From positions 1 to 46,379 of the forward strand of contig JAHDSB010000027.1 in NCBI GenBank assembly GCA_018433015.1: a stretch of DNA of 46,379 bases, given 5' to 3'. Origin of the DNA: Clostridia bacterium. Its GTDB lineage: Bacteria; Bacillota; Peptococcia; DRI-13; SV3-B141. The notes under the pieces were generated by a model. The model was given only the letters and a program-made list of their open reading frames with translations, had not been told where the DNA came from and searched no databases. Both the position numbers and the translations under genes were made by a program. Below are positions 23,294-31,984 of the stretch, piece by piece (the first letter of the stretch is position 1; each line of letters opens with the position of its first letter).

Positions 23294-25999
23294 ATGGACA
23301 GCAAAACATGGTATCAACTAAACGCTGAAGAAACCAGCAAAGAGCTTAAAACAAGTCTCGAAAATGGCTTAAACAAAGAACAAGCTGAGGAAAGATTCCA
23401 GAAATATGGCCCTAATGAATTAATTCGTAAAGAAGGCCCCTCGTTTATAGAAATGTTTATTAGCCAATTTAAAGATTTTCTTATTTTAATATTAATAGCT
23501 GCCAGTATTTTATCAATTATAGTAGGGGAAGTTACGGATTCTATAGTTATTATTGCTATTGTAATAATTAATTCCGCCTTAGGTGTATTTCAGGAATATA
23601 GAGCCAGTAAAGCTATGGAAGCTTTAAAGAAAATGACTGCACCCCATGCTAAAGTAATACGGAATGGCGAGCAACTTACCGTATCTGCAGCAGAACTTGT
23701 ACCGGGAGATCTTGTACTTTTAGAAACAGGAGATTATATCCCCGCAGACGTTCGTATAATAGAATCGGTTAACTTAAAAGTCGAAGAAGCTGCTTTAACT
23801 GGGGAATCAGTACCTGTTGATAAGCATGCTGATGTAACGTTGGAAGGCGATGTAGGTATAGGCGACCAAACAAACTGTGGATTTATGAGTACCATTGTTA
23901 CATATGGCCGCGGTAAGGGATTAGTAACTGCCACGGGCATGAATACGGTAATCGGTAAAATTGCGGAAATGCTTCAGTCGGTAGAAGAAGAAGAAACACC
24001 TCTACAAAGAAAATTGGCTGAATTTGGTAAATATTTAGGTGTTGTTTGTTTAGTTGTATGTGCTATAGTTTTTGGTCTTGGAATTATAAGGGGAGAACCC
24101 ATTATTAGTATGTTTATGACTGCTGTAAGTTTAGCAGTTGCCGCAATACCGGAAGGCCTACCGGCAGTAGTAACTATCGTTCTAGCTTTAGGAATGCAAC
24201 GTATGGTAAAACAAAATGCTATCGTGAAAAAACTACATGCCGTTGAATCTTTAGGAAGTACAACAGTTATTTGTTCAGATAAGACAGGCACCCTTACCCA
24301 AAACCAGATGACTGCAGTGAAGCTTTATTCGGCAGGCAAAGTATATGATGTATCTGGGGAAGGGTATTGCCCAGAGGGTGGATGTAGTGTTAATGGAGAT
24401 AAGGTTAACGTAGAGAATGACCAGGTTTTATCCCAGCTTTTAAGGATAGCTGCCCTATGCAATGACAGCAAATTGGAATATGATAAAGAAGAAAATGTAT
24501 GGAATATGCTGGGTGATCCTACTGAGGGAGCTCTAGTAGTAGCTGCAGCAAAAGTTGGTTTTACTAAAGAAAAGGTTAATACTGAATACCCCAGATTGCA
24601 GGAAATACCTTTTGATTCAAAACGTAAGCTAATGACTACTTTCCATAAATCTCCTGAAAACGCATACTTTGCCTTTACAAAAGGTGCTCCTGATATTTTA
24701 GTAGGATTATGTAACAGAATACAACGAGCAAATGGTGATATTGAGCCTATCACGGAAGCTGATGTTAAAGAAATTATGGATAATAATGCAGCTTTAGCTG
24801 GCCAGGCCTTACGTGTATTAGCTTTGGGTTATAAACCTGTTGACGAAATACCGGAACAACCTACACCGGAAGAAACAGAAAAAGAATTGATCTTTAGTGG
24901 GCTTGTGGGTATGATTGACAGACCACGTCCTGAAGCTATAGATGCTATTAAAGTATGTAAAAAAGCCGGCATTAGAGTTGTTATGATTACTGGCGACTAT
25001 AAGGATACTGCTGCTGCTGTAGCAGAAGAATTAGGGATAATAGAAACAAAAGAAGCTGTTATAACGGGAACTGAATTGAACCAGATGTCAGATGAAGAAT
25101 TAGTTGAAGTCGCTAAAACCACTAATGTTTTTGCGAGGGTATCTCCTGAACATAAAGTAAAAATAGTAGATGCCATCAAGAAAGACGGTGGAGTCGTTTC
25201 TATGACAGGGGATGGTGTTAATGATGCGCCTGCTTTGAAACGTGCTGACATTGGTGTGGCAATGGGTATAACAGGTACTGACGTAGCAAAAGAAACAGCT
25301 GAAATGGTTCTGACAGATGATAACTTTGCCAGTATCGTATCTGCAGTTGAAGAAGGCAGGGTAATTTATAGTAACATTAGAAAGTTTGTGTACTTCTTAC
25401 TTTCTTGTAACGTGGCAGAAATTCTTATCATTTTCTTAGCCATGCTCTTTGGTTGGCCCATTCCGTTATTGCCGATTCAATTACTGTGGTTAAATTTAGT
25501 TACTGATGCCTTCCCGGCCTTAGCTTTAGGCATGGAAAAAAGAGAACCCAATATCATGGATTTGCCCCCGCGCGATCCTAATGAACCTATCATAGATAGA
25601 ATTATGAAACAGATGATCACTATTCAAAGTGTAGTAGATACTATTGCAGTATTAGGTTCCTTCTATTTTGCTTATACCACATATAATGATGTGGATATGG
25701 CGAGAACATATGCTTTTGTTACCCTCATTATGGCGGAACTCTTAAGGGCATATACGGCTCGTTCGGAAAAATATACTCTTTGGGAAATTGGAATATTCTC
25801 CAACCGCTATATGAATATGGCTACCCTCTTTTCCTTCTCGCTGCTCTTACTGGTAATGTTAGTACCAAGTTTGCAAGAAATCTTTAAAACTTCTACCTTG
25901 CATTTTAAAGATTGGGATTTAATCATTATCTTTGCATCCTTGCCTTTGATATTTGGTGAATTGAACAAGGTAGTTAGAAGAAAATTGCATAAATGGTAA
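23294..25999 (+). CDS. Cation-transporting P-type ATPase (Ca2+/Mn2+ efflux type)
   Basis: This 901-residue P-type ATPase of the IIA/SERCA-like type has an N-terminal cation-ATPase domain, the actuator motif TGES (169-172), M4 with PEGLP (286-290), the phosphorylation motif DKTGTLT (D329), a nucleotide-binding domain with FTKGAPD, the hinge MTGDGVNDAPALK and M6 with LWLNLVTDAFPALALGM. Asn and Asp in M6 and Glu in M4 are the usual Ca2+ ligands. The enzyme would export Ca2+ or Mn2+ across the membrane using ATP. The upstream yybP-ykoY riboswitch favours Mn2+ detoxification as at least one role. Ribosome site AAGGAGG precedes the ATG. Confidence 0.9.
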   Translation: MDSKTWYQLNAEETSKELKTSLENGLNKEQAEERFQKYGPNELIRKEGPSFIEMFISQFKDFLILILIAASILSIIVGEVTDSIVIIAIVIINSALGVFQEYRASKAMEALKKMTAPHAKVIRNGEQLTVSAAELVPGDLVLLETGDYIPADVRIIESVNLKVEEAALTGESVPVDKHADVTLEGDVGIGDQTNCGFMSTIVTYGRGKGLVTATGMNTVIGKIAEMLQSVEEEETPLQRKLAEFGKYLGVVCLVVCAIVFGLGIIRGEPIISMFMTAVSLAVAAIPEGLPAVVTIVLALGMQRMVKQNAIVKKLHAVESLGSTTVICSDKTGTLTQNQMTAVKLYSAGKVYDVSGEGYCPEGGCSVNGDKVNVENDQVLSQLLRIAALCNDSKLEYDKEENVWNMLGDPTEGALVVAAAKVGFTKEKVNTEYPRLQEIPFDSKRKLMTTFHKSPENAYFAFTKGAPDILVGLCNRIQRANGDIEPITEADVKEIMDNNAALAGQALRVLALGYKPVDEIPEQPTPEETEKELIFSGLVGMIDRPRPEAIDAIKVCKKAGIRVVMITGDYKDTAAAVAEELGIIETKEAVITGTELNQMSDEELVEVAKTTNVFARVSPEHKVKIVDAIKKDGGVVSMTGDGVNDAPALKRADIGVAMGITGTDVAKETAEMVLTDDNFASIVSAVEEGRVIYSNIRKFVYFLLSCNVAEILIIFLAMLFGWPIPLLPIQLLWLNLVTDAFPALALGMEKREPNIMDLPPRDPNEPIIDRIMKQMITIQSVVDTIAVLGSFYFAYTTYNDVDMARTYAFVTLIMAELLRAYTARSEKYTLWEIGIFSNRYMNMATLFSFSLLLLVMLVPSLQEIFKTSTLHFKDWDLIIIFASLPLIFGELNKVVRRKLHKW

Positions 26000-26022
26000 G
26001 AGGTTGAAGGCATGAAATAGAG

Positions 26023-26067
26023 ACGACAACTATTGGATAATAAAATCAATAGTTGTCGTTTTTTTTG
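26023..26067 (+). terminator. Rho-independent terminator
   Basis: ACGACAACTATTG (26023-26035) pairs perfectly with CAATAGTTGTCGT (26047-26059), followed by eight T residues. It ends the P-type ATPase gene. Confidence 0.9.
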
Positions 26068-26188
26068 TGTAAAAGCTAGTTTTTTTATAGAGAGTTTAGA
26101 AATTAAAAGGGAATTACTTAAAATGTATAGAATAATAACAAAAATGGAATAAATAACTATTTAATAAAGATATTGCTTATTATATTAA

Positions 26189-26222
26189 CCTTTTTGTAAT
26201 TAAAGAAAAATTACAAAAAAGG
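26189..26222 (+). promoter_or_regulatory. Hairpin reaching into the Shine-Dalgarno sequence of the DUF3024 gene
   Basis: CCTTTTTGTAATT (26189-26201) can pair with AATTACAAAAAAGG (26209-26222, one bulged A). The right arm ends in the first bases of the ribosome site AAGGAGG (26219-26225). If the stem forms it would partly hide that site. Confidence 0.4.
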
Positions 26223-26230
26223 AGGATATC

Positions 26231-26575
26231 ATGGAGTTTGATGAAGTTACCAAGAAAAGAGTAGAGAAAGTACTAAAGAAGTATTGTCAAGAAAGAGTAC
26301 CAGCGGCCTGGAGATATAAAATAAAACTGAAATACAGCATTAGCGGTCAATACATAACACTTATGGAAGAAAGGCTTTTATTTAGAAATAAAATTAAGCG
26401 AATGAATAATTTTATTGCCCAGTTTCGTTACGACAATGAAAGTGGTAAATGGACCTTATATTGGAGAAGAAGTAATGAACAATGGGATTTATATACGGAA
26501 GCAGCTCCTTCCTTGAATTTATTTGACTTGCTGGAGGAAATGGATAAAGATCCTTTAGGGATATTTTGGGATTAG
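26231..26575 (+). CDS. DUF3024 domain protein
   Basis: This 114-residue small soluble protein is rich in Arg, Lys and Trp. The second half reads FRYDNESGKWTLYWRRSNEQW and closes with LLEEMDKDPLGIFWD, which fits my recollection of the DUF3024 family (PF11225); assignment is by memory of this C-terminal pattern. No function is known. A strong AAAAAAGGAGG precedes the ATG. It stands 26 nt before the PfpI-family gene and may be co-transcribed with it. Confidence 0.7.
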   Translation: MEFDEVTKKRVEKVLKKYCQERVPAAWRYKIKLKYSISGQYITLMEERLLFRNKIKRMNNFIAQFRYDNESGKWTLYWRRSNEQWDLYTEAAPSLNLFDLLEEMDKDPLGIFWD

Positions 26576-26600
26576 AATAGTTAATTAAGGAGGTGTTCTC

Positions 26601-27125
26601 TTGATTATTAATAAAGAAAAAAAGGTAATGGCGTTACTGCATCAGGATTTTGAAGATTTAGAATTATGGTATCCTGTATTAAGATTGAGGGAAGAAGGAG
26701 TCACAGTCCATTTGGTAGGAGAACAGGCGGGTAAAAATTATCTTGGAAAGTACGGTGTGCCGGCCCTGGCTGATTATGGTTTTAATGATGTATCTCCGGA
26801 CGATTATGATGGACTACTGGTGCCGGGAGGATGGGCCCCTGATAAATTAAGACGTATCCCGGAAGTTTTAAAGATAGTAGAAGAGATGAACGAATTAGGT
26901 AAACCTATAGGGCAAATATGTCATGCAGGGTGGGTTTTAATTTCTGCCCGGATTTTAAAGGGAAAAAAAGTCACTAGTACACCAGGGATAAAAGATGATA
27001 TGGAAAATGCAGGTGCTATTTGGCTTGATGAACCTGTAGTAGTTGCTGGAAATATTATTTCCAGCAGGCGTCCTCCTGACTTACCTCAATATATGAAAGC
27101 TTATGTGGAAATTTTGACTAAGTAG
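26601..27125 (+). CDS. PfpI/DJ-1 (type 1 glutamine amidotransferase-like) family protein
   Basis: This 174-residue protein is of the DJ-1/PfpI superfamily. It has the acidic residue E18 in HQDFEDLELWYP and the nucleophile elbow GQICHAGW with Cys107 and His108, the usual Glu/Cys/His set. Members act as proteases, glyoxalase/deglycase-like enzymes or stress proteins; which applies is unknown. Translation starts at a TTG (26601), preceded by AAGGAGGTG, so this is not an ATG gene. It lies just downstream of the DUF3024 gene. Confidence 0.88.
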   Translation: MIINKEKKVMALLHQDFEDLELWYPVLRLREEGVTVHLVGEQAGKNYLGKYGVPALADYGFNDVSPDDYDGLLVPGGWAPDKLRRIPEVLKIVEEMNELGKPIGQICHAGWVLISARILKGKKVTSTPGIKDDMENAGAIWLDEPVVVAGNIISSRRPPDLPQYMKAYVEILTK

Positions 27126-27225
27126 AGGGATAAATAAGTTTTTTGCTAGAATCTTTGATATAATGAAATAAATATATAGCTGGAGAAATGGATCAACCAT
27201 ATTAGTAGCAATGAGGAGGAGAAAA

Positions 27226-27606
27226 ATGGGAGAATTATTGAGATCAAATACTATCATTTTTGTTTTGGTAGTGGTAGCGATCTTCCTAATTTTGAGCGTA
27301 AAAATGTATCGAGAAAGTGGTAACGTTTCACACAGTATTCTTGGTTTATTACTGTTATCAATAATTATATCCCTAGCTTTGGGCATTAATTATGTTGCAG
27401 CTCTAACTGGAGGACAAGATGGAATTGCTATAGAGAATAAAATAGCTTATTTAATAATAGGGGAACAAGGATGTAGTTTGGAACTGTTTCGCCTTTATTT
27501 CCATACTGCTTTAATTAGTAATGTTATTTTCTTGCTCATATATATAGCTTCTTTGTTTATGAAAAAAGGTTCTACAGGCGGTAGAATCCGAGAGATTAAG
27601 TTTTAA
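27226..27606 (+). CDS. Small hypothetical membrane protein
   Basis: I do not recognise this protein. It has about 126 residues and three predicted membrane helices: TIIFVLVVVAIFLILSV (9-25), an ILGLLLLSIIISLALGINYV segment in the middle, and LISNVIFLLIYIASLFM near the C-terminus, followed by a basic tail. I chose the ATG at 27226, with AGGAGGAG upstream, and not the in-frame ATG at 27211, which overlaps that ribosome site. It ends at a bidirectional terminator shared with the convergent M42 gene. Confidence 0.7.
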   Translation: MGELLRSNTIIFVLVVVAIFLILSVKMYRESGNVSHSILGLLLLSIIISLALGINYVAALTGGQDGIAIENKIAYLIIGEQGCSLELFRLYFHTALISNVIFLLIYIASLFMKKGSTGGRIREIKF

Positions 27607-27621
27607 AACACGGATAAAAAT

Positions 27622-27661
27622 AAAAACTAAAGGATGGGTTAATTCCCATCCTTTAGTTTTT
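27622..27661. terminator. Bidirectional terminator
   Basis: AAAAACTAAAGGATGGG (27622-27638) and CCCATCCTTTAGTTTTT (27645-27661) are perfectly complementary over 17 bases. A-run and T-run flank the stem on each side, so it can end the plus-strand membrane gene and the minus-strand M42 gene. Confidence 0.9.
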
Positions 27662-27679
27662 ATCTAGTATAAAATTTAA

Positions 27680-28759
27680 TTAGCAAATTCGTTTGATTTC
27701 CTGAACTGCTTTAACGTCTAAAATTTTTGTTACTTCTACCAGGAGTTTTACGGTATTTACATAATCATCATAGTGCATAATAGCATAGTGGCTATGAATG
27801 TAACGAGTAGGAATACTTATAACTACTGAAGGTACACCCGGTCCTGTCTTATGAACTGCACCTCCATCGGTTCCGCCACCCATCATGGTGTTAAATTGAA
27901 GAGGTATATTCTCTTTTTTGGCGGTATCAATTACAAAATTTCTCAAGGTTCTATTCCCTATCATAGAAGCATCGGCTAGTGTAAGTACAGGACCTTCCCC
28001 TAGTTTTACTTCTGGTTCTTCCTTTTCTAAACCGGGAACATCTGTAGCAATGGTAACATCCACAGTAAGACAAACATCAGGCTCAATAGCATGGGCTGCA
28101 GTGGTAGCTCCTCTTAAACCAACTTCCTCTTGAACAGTACCTACCCCATATATTGTATTGGGATGCTCGATATTTTGTAAGGCCTTAATTACGTCAATGA
28201 ACAAGCAACAACCGGCCCGGTTATCTAAGGCTTTAGACATGATCATTTTTGAATTGTTTAAGACATGAAAAGTACTATCGGGAATAATAGGATCACCTAA
28301 TTGAATCCCCATGATGTCTTGAGCTTCTTCCTTATCCTTGGCCCCAACATCAATAAACATGGTTTTCTTTTCAATAACCTTATCCTTATCTTTAGCAGAT
28401 AGAAGGTGAGGAGGGGTAGAGCCAATAACCCCCTGGACATTGCCTTTAGCTGTCTTAATAATGACTTTTTGTGCTAAAAGTACTTGATCCCACCAACCTC
28501 CTAGAGGAATAAATTTAATAAATCCATTCTTAGTAATACTGTTAACCATAAAACCTACTTCATCCATATGACCCGGGATCATGATTTTAGGACTATCCAG
28601 CAGACCTCTTTTTTTACAAATTAAACTTCCTAAATTATCCTGGCTAAATTCAGCTTTGTTTTCTAAGTGCTTTATAATAATATTTTTAATATCTCCTTCG
28701 AAACCTGAAGGACCTTGAGCTAGGCATAATTCTTTTAACATTTCTAACCGACTGTTCAT
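27680..28759 (-). CDS. M42 family metallopeptidase (glutamyl/leucyl aminopeptidase type)
   Basis: This 359-residue cytoplasmic dimetal aminopeptidase of family M42 shows metal and catalytic motifs in order: MIPGHMDEVG (first His and Asp), SKALDNRAGC (bridging Asp), VGTVQEEVGLRG (catalytic Glu pair), CLTVDVTIATD (Asp) and RYIHSHYAIMH (last His). It trims N-terminal residues from peptides, usually as a large tetrahedral complex. The start ATG at 28759 follows AAGGAGG. It converges on the small membrane gene and is divergent from the perR-like gene. Confidence 0.92.
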   Translation of the reverse strand: MNSRLEMLKELCLAQGPSGFEGDIKNIIIKHLENKAEFSQDNLGSLICKKRGLLDSPKIMIPGHMDEVGFMVNSITKNGFIKFIPLGGWWDQVLLAQKVIIKTAKGNVQGVIGSTPPHLLSAKDKDKVIEKKTMFIDVGAKDKEEAQDIMGIQLGDPIIPDSTFHVLNNSKMIMSKALDNRAGCCLFIDVIKALQNIEHPNTIYGVGTVQEEVGLRGATTAAHAIEPDVCLTVDVTIATDVPGLEKEEPEVKLGEGPVLTLADASMIGNRTLRNFVIDTAKKENIPLQFNTMMGGGTDGGAVHKTGPGVPSVVISIPTRYIHSHYAIMHYDDYVNTVKLLVEVTKILDVKAVQEIKRIC

Positions 28760-28844
28760 AACTGCCTCCTTAAGATATGTAGTAGTAATAATAGAATATA
28801 GATTAATTATAGCTTAAATGGAGAAAATCGCCAAAATATATGCC

Positions 28845-28890
28845 TTGTAATATTTGAATTTCTAATTTAAAATAGTAATGATAGCTATTA
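28845..28890 (+). promoter_or_regulatory. Promoter and possible PerR/Fur-type operator of the perR-like gene
   Basis: TTGTAA (28845-28850) and TAAAAT (28868-28873) are 17 bases apart. Overlapping and following the -10 is an imperfect AT-rich palindrome: TTTAAAATAG, a nine-base spacer, then CTATTAAA. It could be an autoregulatory site, but it departs from the usual Per-box. Confidence 0.4.
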
Positions 28891-28906
28891 AACGTTGGTG
28901 ATGAAA

Positions 28907-29311
28907 ATGTCTAAAAAACACAGAATGACAAAACAAAAAAGAATAATCATGGAAATTTTACGTGGTACTACGTCCCATCCCACGGCAGACTGGGTTTATG
29001 AGCAAGCGAGAAAACAGATTCCTGATATTAGTTTAGGAACAGTTTACCGTAACCTTAATAACTTAAAGGAAATGGGAGAAATCATGGAATTGTGTTACGG
29101 CAGCTCTTTTAGTCGCTATGATGGGAATCCCGAGAACCACTATCATTTCCACTGCCTGGAATGTGGAAGAGTCCTGGATTTAGATATGCCTATAAACAGA
29201 GATCTGGAGAAACAAGTCGAAGAATCGTCTGGGCATAAAGTAGAAAGACATCGTTTGGAATTTTATGGTGTGTGTTGTGAGTGTAATAAGAAAAAGCAAA
29301 AACAGGAATGA
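28907..29311 (+). CDS. perR: PerR-like Fur-family transcriptional regulator
   Basis: This 134-residue Fur-family repressor has an N-terminal winged helix (SLGTVYRNLNNL recognition region) and a C-terminal metal domain. The structural zinc cysteines are C83/C86 and C123/C126. The PerR regulatory ligands are all present: H24 (SHPTAD), D72 (RYDG), H78 and H80 (HYH) and D91 (LDLD). It therefore probably senses peroxide through Fe/Mn-catalysed histidine oxidation, as Bacillus PerR does. I chose the ATG at 28907, preceded by GGTGA, over upstream TTG/GTG/ATG codons at 28895-28901. Targets are not visible, apart from possible self-control. Confidence 0.82.
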   Translation: MSKKHRMTKQKRIIMEILRGTTSHPTADWVYEQARKQIPDISLGTVYRNLNNLKEMGEIMELCYGSSFSRYDGNPENHYHFHCLECGRVLDLDMPINRDLEKQVEESSGHKVERHRLEFYGVCCECNKKKQKQE

Positions 29312-29331
29312 ATAGTCAAAAGAGAACTGCT

Positions 29332-29364
29332 GGAGAGCTGGCAAAGTGTCAGCTCTCCTCATTT
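29332..29364 (+). terminator. Hairpin terminator after the perR-like gene
   Basis: GGAGAGCTG (29332-29340) pairs perfectly with CAGCTCTCC (29350-29358), then TCATTTTG. The T-run is short, so transcripts may continue into sfsA, whose start is at 29386. Confidence 0.65.
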
Positions 29365-29385
29365 TGATAATATAAGGAGTTTAAG

Positions 29386-30084
29386 ATGGATATAAAATTT
29401 CCAGTGCTAATAGAAGGCATATTAATCAAGCGGCTAAATCGTTTTTTAGCAGAAATTAAAGTACATGATAAAATTGCTTTAGCTCATGTGCCCAATTCTG
29501 GTAGAATGCAGGAATTGCTGGTACCCGGTGCCCGGTTGATGTTAGCTCCTCATAACAAAGCTTATAGAAAAACCGCTTATGATATACTGTTAGTAGATAC
29601 AACAGCAGGCTGGGTAGCTATAGATTCTCGTTTGCCCAACAATATCTTAGATGTAGTTTTAGCTAAAAAAAAGATAAAGTATTTTCAAGATATAGTTGCT
29701 TGGAAAAGAGAAGTCACATACAAAAAAAGTCGGTTTGATTTTTGTTTAGAAAACAAGAGTGGGAAAATATGGGTAGAAAATAAATCTGTTAATTTAGTAA
29801 TTGATGGTGAAGCAAGATTTCCTGATGCACCTACCGCACGGGGAACACGACATATAAAGGAACTAATAGAATTGAAAAAAGCAGGTTTTCGTAGTGTTAT
29901 TCTGTTTATAGTTTTACGTGAGGATGCTGAGCAATTTACTCCTAATTGGCAGACAGATCCGGAATTTAGTCAAGCTTTGGTTTTAGCACAGCAAAATAAT
30001 GTAGAATCATATGCCTTTAAGTGTTGCGTAAACAGACAGGGCATCACCTGGGGTCAAGAGATACCTATTCTTCTAAAAGAATAA
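29386..30084 (+). CDS. sfsA: SfsA family protein (DNA/RNA nuclease SfsA)
   Basis: This 232-residue protein is of the usual SfsA length. Family signatures include AHVPNSGRMQELLVPGA near residue 35, VENKSVNLVIDGEARFPDAP and TARGTRHIKEL. E. coli SfsA was named for sugar-fermentation stimulation and was later described as a nucleic-acid binding/nuclease-like protein with an N-terminal OB-like and a C-terminal nuclease-like domain; its physiological role is uncertain. A clear AAGGAG precedes the ATG. Confidence 0.9.
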   Translation: MDIKFPVLIEGILIKRLNRFLAEIKVHDKIALAHVPNSGRMQELLVPGARLMLAPHNKAYRKTAYDILLVDTTAGWVAIDSRLPNNILDVVLAKKKIKYFQDIVAWKREVTYKKSRFDFCLENKSGKIWVENKSVNLVIDGEARFPDAPTARGTRHIKELIELKKAGFRSVILFIVLREDAEQFTPNWQTDPEFSQALVLAQQNNVESYAFKCCVNRQGITWGQEIPILLKE

Positions 30085-30184
30085 AGTGCACATATACCTC
30101 TGTCTAAGATGGCAAAAAAATATATACTATCACTAGATAAAATGCTAAAATTATTCACGAGCCAAAGTAAGGTGGTGATGAGGT

Positions 30185-30991
30185 GTGAAAGTATATGCTC
30201 TTGTTGGTAAGAGTGGAACTGGTAAAAGTCATAGGGCCATGGTAGTAGCTTACGAACATGGCATCAATACACTAATTGATGATGGTCTACTTATTAAAGA
30301 TGGATGCAAACTAGCAGGTAAATCTGCAAAGCGCGAAGCTACATCATTGCAAGCTGTTAAGAGAGCTATCTTCCTAGATCCTCAACACGTTCAAGAAGTA
30401 CGTAAATGTATAGAACGGGAAAATCCTCCACGTATTTTGATTTTAGGTACATCTTTGCGAATGGTTGAACGCATTGCTAAAGCTTTGTCTTTACCTGCTC
30501 CCTGTAAAGTTATTTATATTGAGGACGTTGCTACAGAAAAAGAAATTGAATTAGCCCATGATCTGAGGACAAATCATGGAATGCATGTCATACCTGTACC
30601 TACTGTTGAAGTAAAAAAAGATTTCCCCGGTTATTTGGTAGATCCGCTAAAATATTTTTTTGTAAAAAAGAATCGTCGTAGAATAGGTGAAAAATCTATT
30701 ATTCGACCCAAATTTAGTATGATTGGTAAATTACTAATTTCGGAGCACGCTGTTTCTCAGATAACGTCTTATGTGGTCTTGCGTATCCCGGAAGTTATAC
30801 AGGTAAACAGAATATATGTCAAAATGATAGAAGACGGTGTTAAAGTTCAGCTGGAAATAACAGGCCGCTATGGTGACTATTTGCCTGATGTAGGTAAAAC
30901 TGTCTATGAAAATGTGCACAATGCCCTAGAAAATTTAACTGGCCTTGTAGTATATGGTGTAAAAGTAGTATTTAAGTCTTTAAAACATTAG
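30185..30991 (+). CDS. P-loop ATP-binding / Asp23 domain fusion protein
   Basis: This 268-residue protein has two parts. Residues 1-150 begin with the Walker A motif GKSGTGKS (8-15) and continue as an alpha/beta domain with repeated strands such as PPRILILGTS and CKVIYIEDV. Residues about 170-268 resemble the Asp23/Gls24 (DUF322) fold, with HAVSQITSYVVLRIPEV, then VKVQLEITGRYG and ENVHNALENLTGLVV. Asp23 proteins are envelope-stress or cell-wall associated in Firmicutes. The combination suggests an ATP-dependent partner for an envelope process, but this is inference. It starts at a GTG (30185) just before the DnaD/DnaC genes. Confidence 0.75.
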   Translation: MKVYALVGKSGTGKSHRAMVVAYEHGINTLIDDGLLIKDGCKLAGKSAKREATSLQAVKRAIFLDPQHVQEVRKCIERENPPRILILGTSLRMVERIAKALSLPAPCKVIYIEDVATEKEIELAHDLRTNHGMHVIPVPTVEVKKDFPGYLVDPLKYFFVKKNRRRIGEKSIIRPKFSMIGKLLISEHAVSQITSYVVLRIPEVIQVNRIYVKMIEDGVKVQLEITGRYGDYLPDVGKTVYENVHNALENLTGLVVYGVKVVFKSLKH

Positions 30992-31035
30992 GATAGCATT
31001 GAGTTAAGATGTTTGCATAAAAGGAGGGTTGCGTT

Positions 31036-31971
31036 TTGCCACAAGATAATTTCGCCTCGTGGCTAATGGAAAGTGGACAAGTGACTGTTCCTTGTAGGTT
31101 ATTAGAGGTTCTTGATGTATTAAATATATCAGCAGAAAATTTAGGGTATTTGGTTTTAGCCATGGCTCGAAGTCAAAGGTGCCACAATATAACAGATTTG
31201 TCGAAAGATCCTTGGATTAAGTGGAGCATAGCTGAGGGGTGGGCCAAATGGGAAGGAAAGGGAAAAGATAAGCATATAACTTTTGCCCCGGTATGGAATT
31301 CCTTATATGATACATGGCAAGAAGGTAAGCAGAAGAAAAATGCCCCTGTTAGGAAACAGGGTGATTTTGACTATAATAAGATTTTAAAATGGTTGGATCA
31401 AGTAAGAGGGACTCTTTCAGTTACCCTGAGAGAAAAACAGGTGATTCAAGAATTTAATTTGAAATATGGGTGGTCTTCTGATTTTATTTTAATATTTTTA
31501 CAATTAGCATTTGAACGGGGACAGAATCAAGTTCAAGTCTATCAGGCTTTAGCAAAAAGAGTATATCAAAACGGTATTGATACTGTAGCAGGTTTAGTTA
31601 CATTTATGAATGATCTAGATTGGATTCATTATCAAGTAATTGATGTTAAGAAATGTGTAGGACAATATGGGGGAGTGACCAAACCTCAGCGAGAGATGTA
31701 TTTAAAGTGGAATAAAAAATGGAAATTTAATCATGAAATCATTATGAGAGCTGCTCAAGAAACGGTGCGTACTAATAATCCAAATTTCAATTACATAGAC
31801 GGAATATTAAAAAACTGGCATGAAAAGGGAGTAAAGGATTTGCAGGGAGCTGAGCAAGCTTTATTAGAACACGATCAGCAGAGCCAATCAGTACAAAACA
31901 AGAAAACTGGTAAAAAGAGGATAAGTCGTGCTGATAATAGAGATTGGGAAAAGATGTTAGGTATAGATTAG
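31036..31971 (+). CDS. DnaD domain protein (helicase loading / primosome)
   Basis: This 311-residue protein has an N-terminal winged-helix-like region (about 1-100) and a C-terminal DnaB_2/DnaD domain (about 125-275), ending with the signature NFNYIDGILKNWHEKGV, the YxxxIxxxW pattern typical of DnaD and DnaB loaders. In Bacillus DnaD and DnaB remodel DNA at origins and restart sites to let DnaI load the DnaC helicase. The gene starts at a TTG (31036) after AAGGAGG. It is directly followed by the DnaI-like ATPase, a natural partner. Confidence 0.85.
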   Translation: MPQDNFASWLMESGQVTVPCRLLEVLDVLNISAENLGYLVLAMARSQRCHNITDLSKDPWIKWSIAEGWAKWEGKGKDKHITFAPVWNSLYDTWQEGKQKKNAPVRKQGDFDYNKILKWLDQVRGTLSVTLREKQVIQEFNLKYGWSSDFILIFLQLAFERGQNQVQVYQALAKRVYQNGIDTVAGLVTFMNDLDWIHYQVIDVKKCVGQYGGVTKPQREMYLKWNKKWKFNHEIIMRAAQETVRTNNPNFNYIDGILKNWHEKGVKDLQGAEQALLEHDQQSQSVQNKKTGKKRISRADNRDWEKMLGID

Positions 31972-31984
31972 GTAGGTGAATGAA

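Noticed and set aside
24325-24753. A minus-strand gene of 142 codons within the P-type ATPase gene
   Set aside because: It lies opposite conserved ATPase sequence, has low-complexity composition and no ribosome site; it is a shadow frame.
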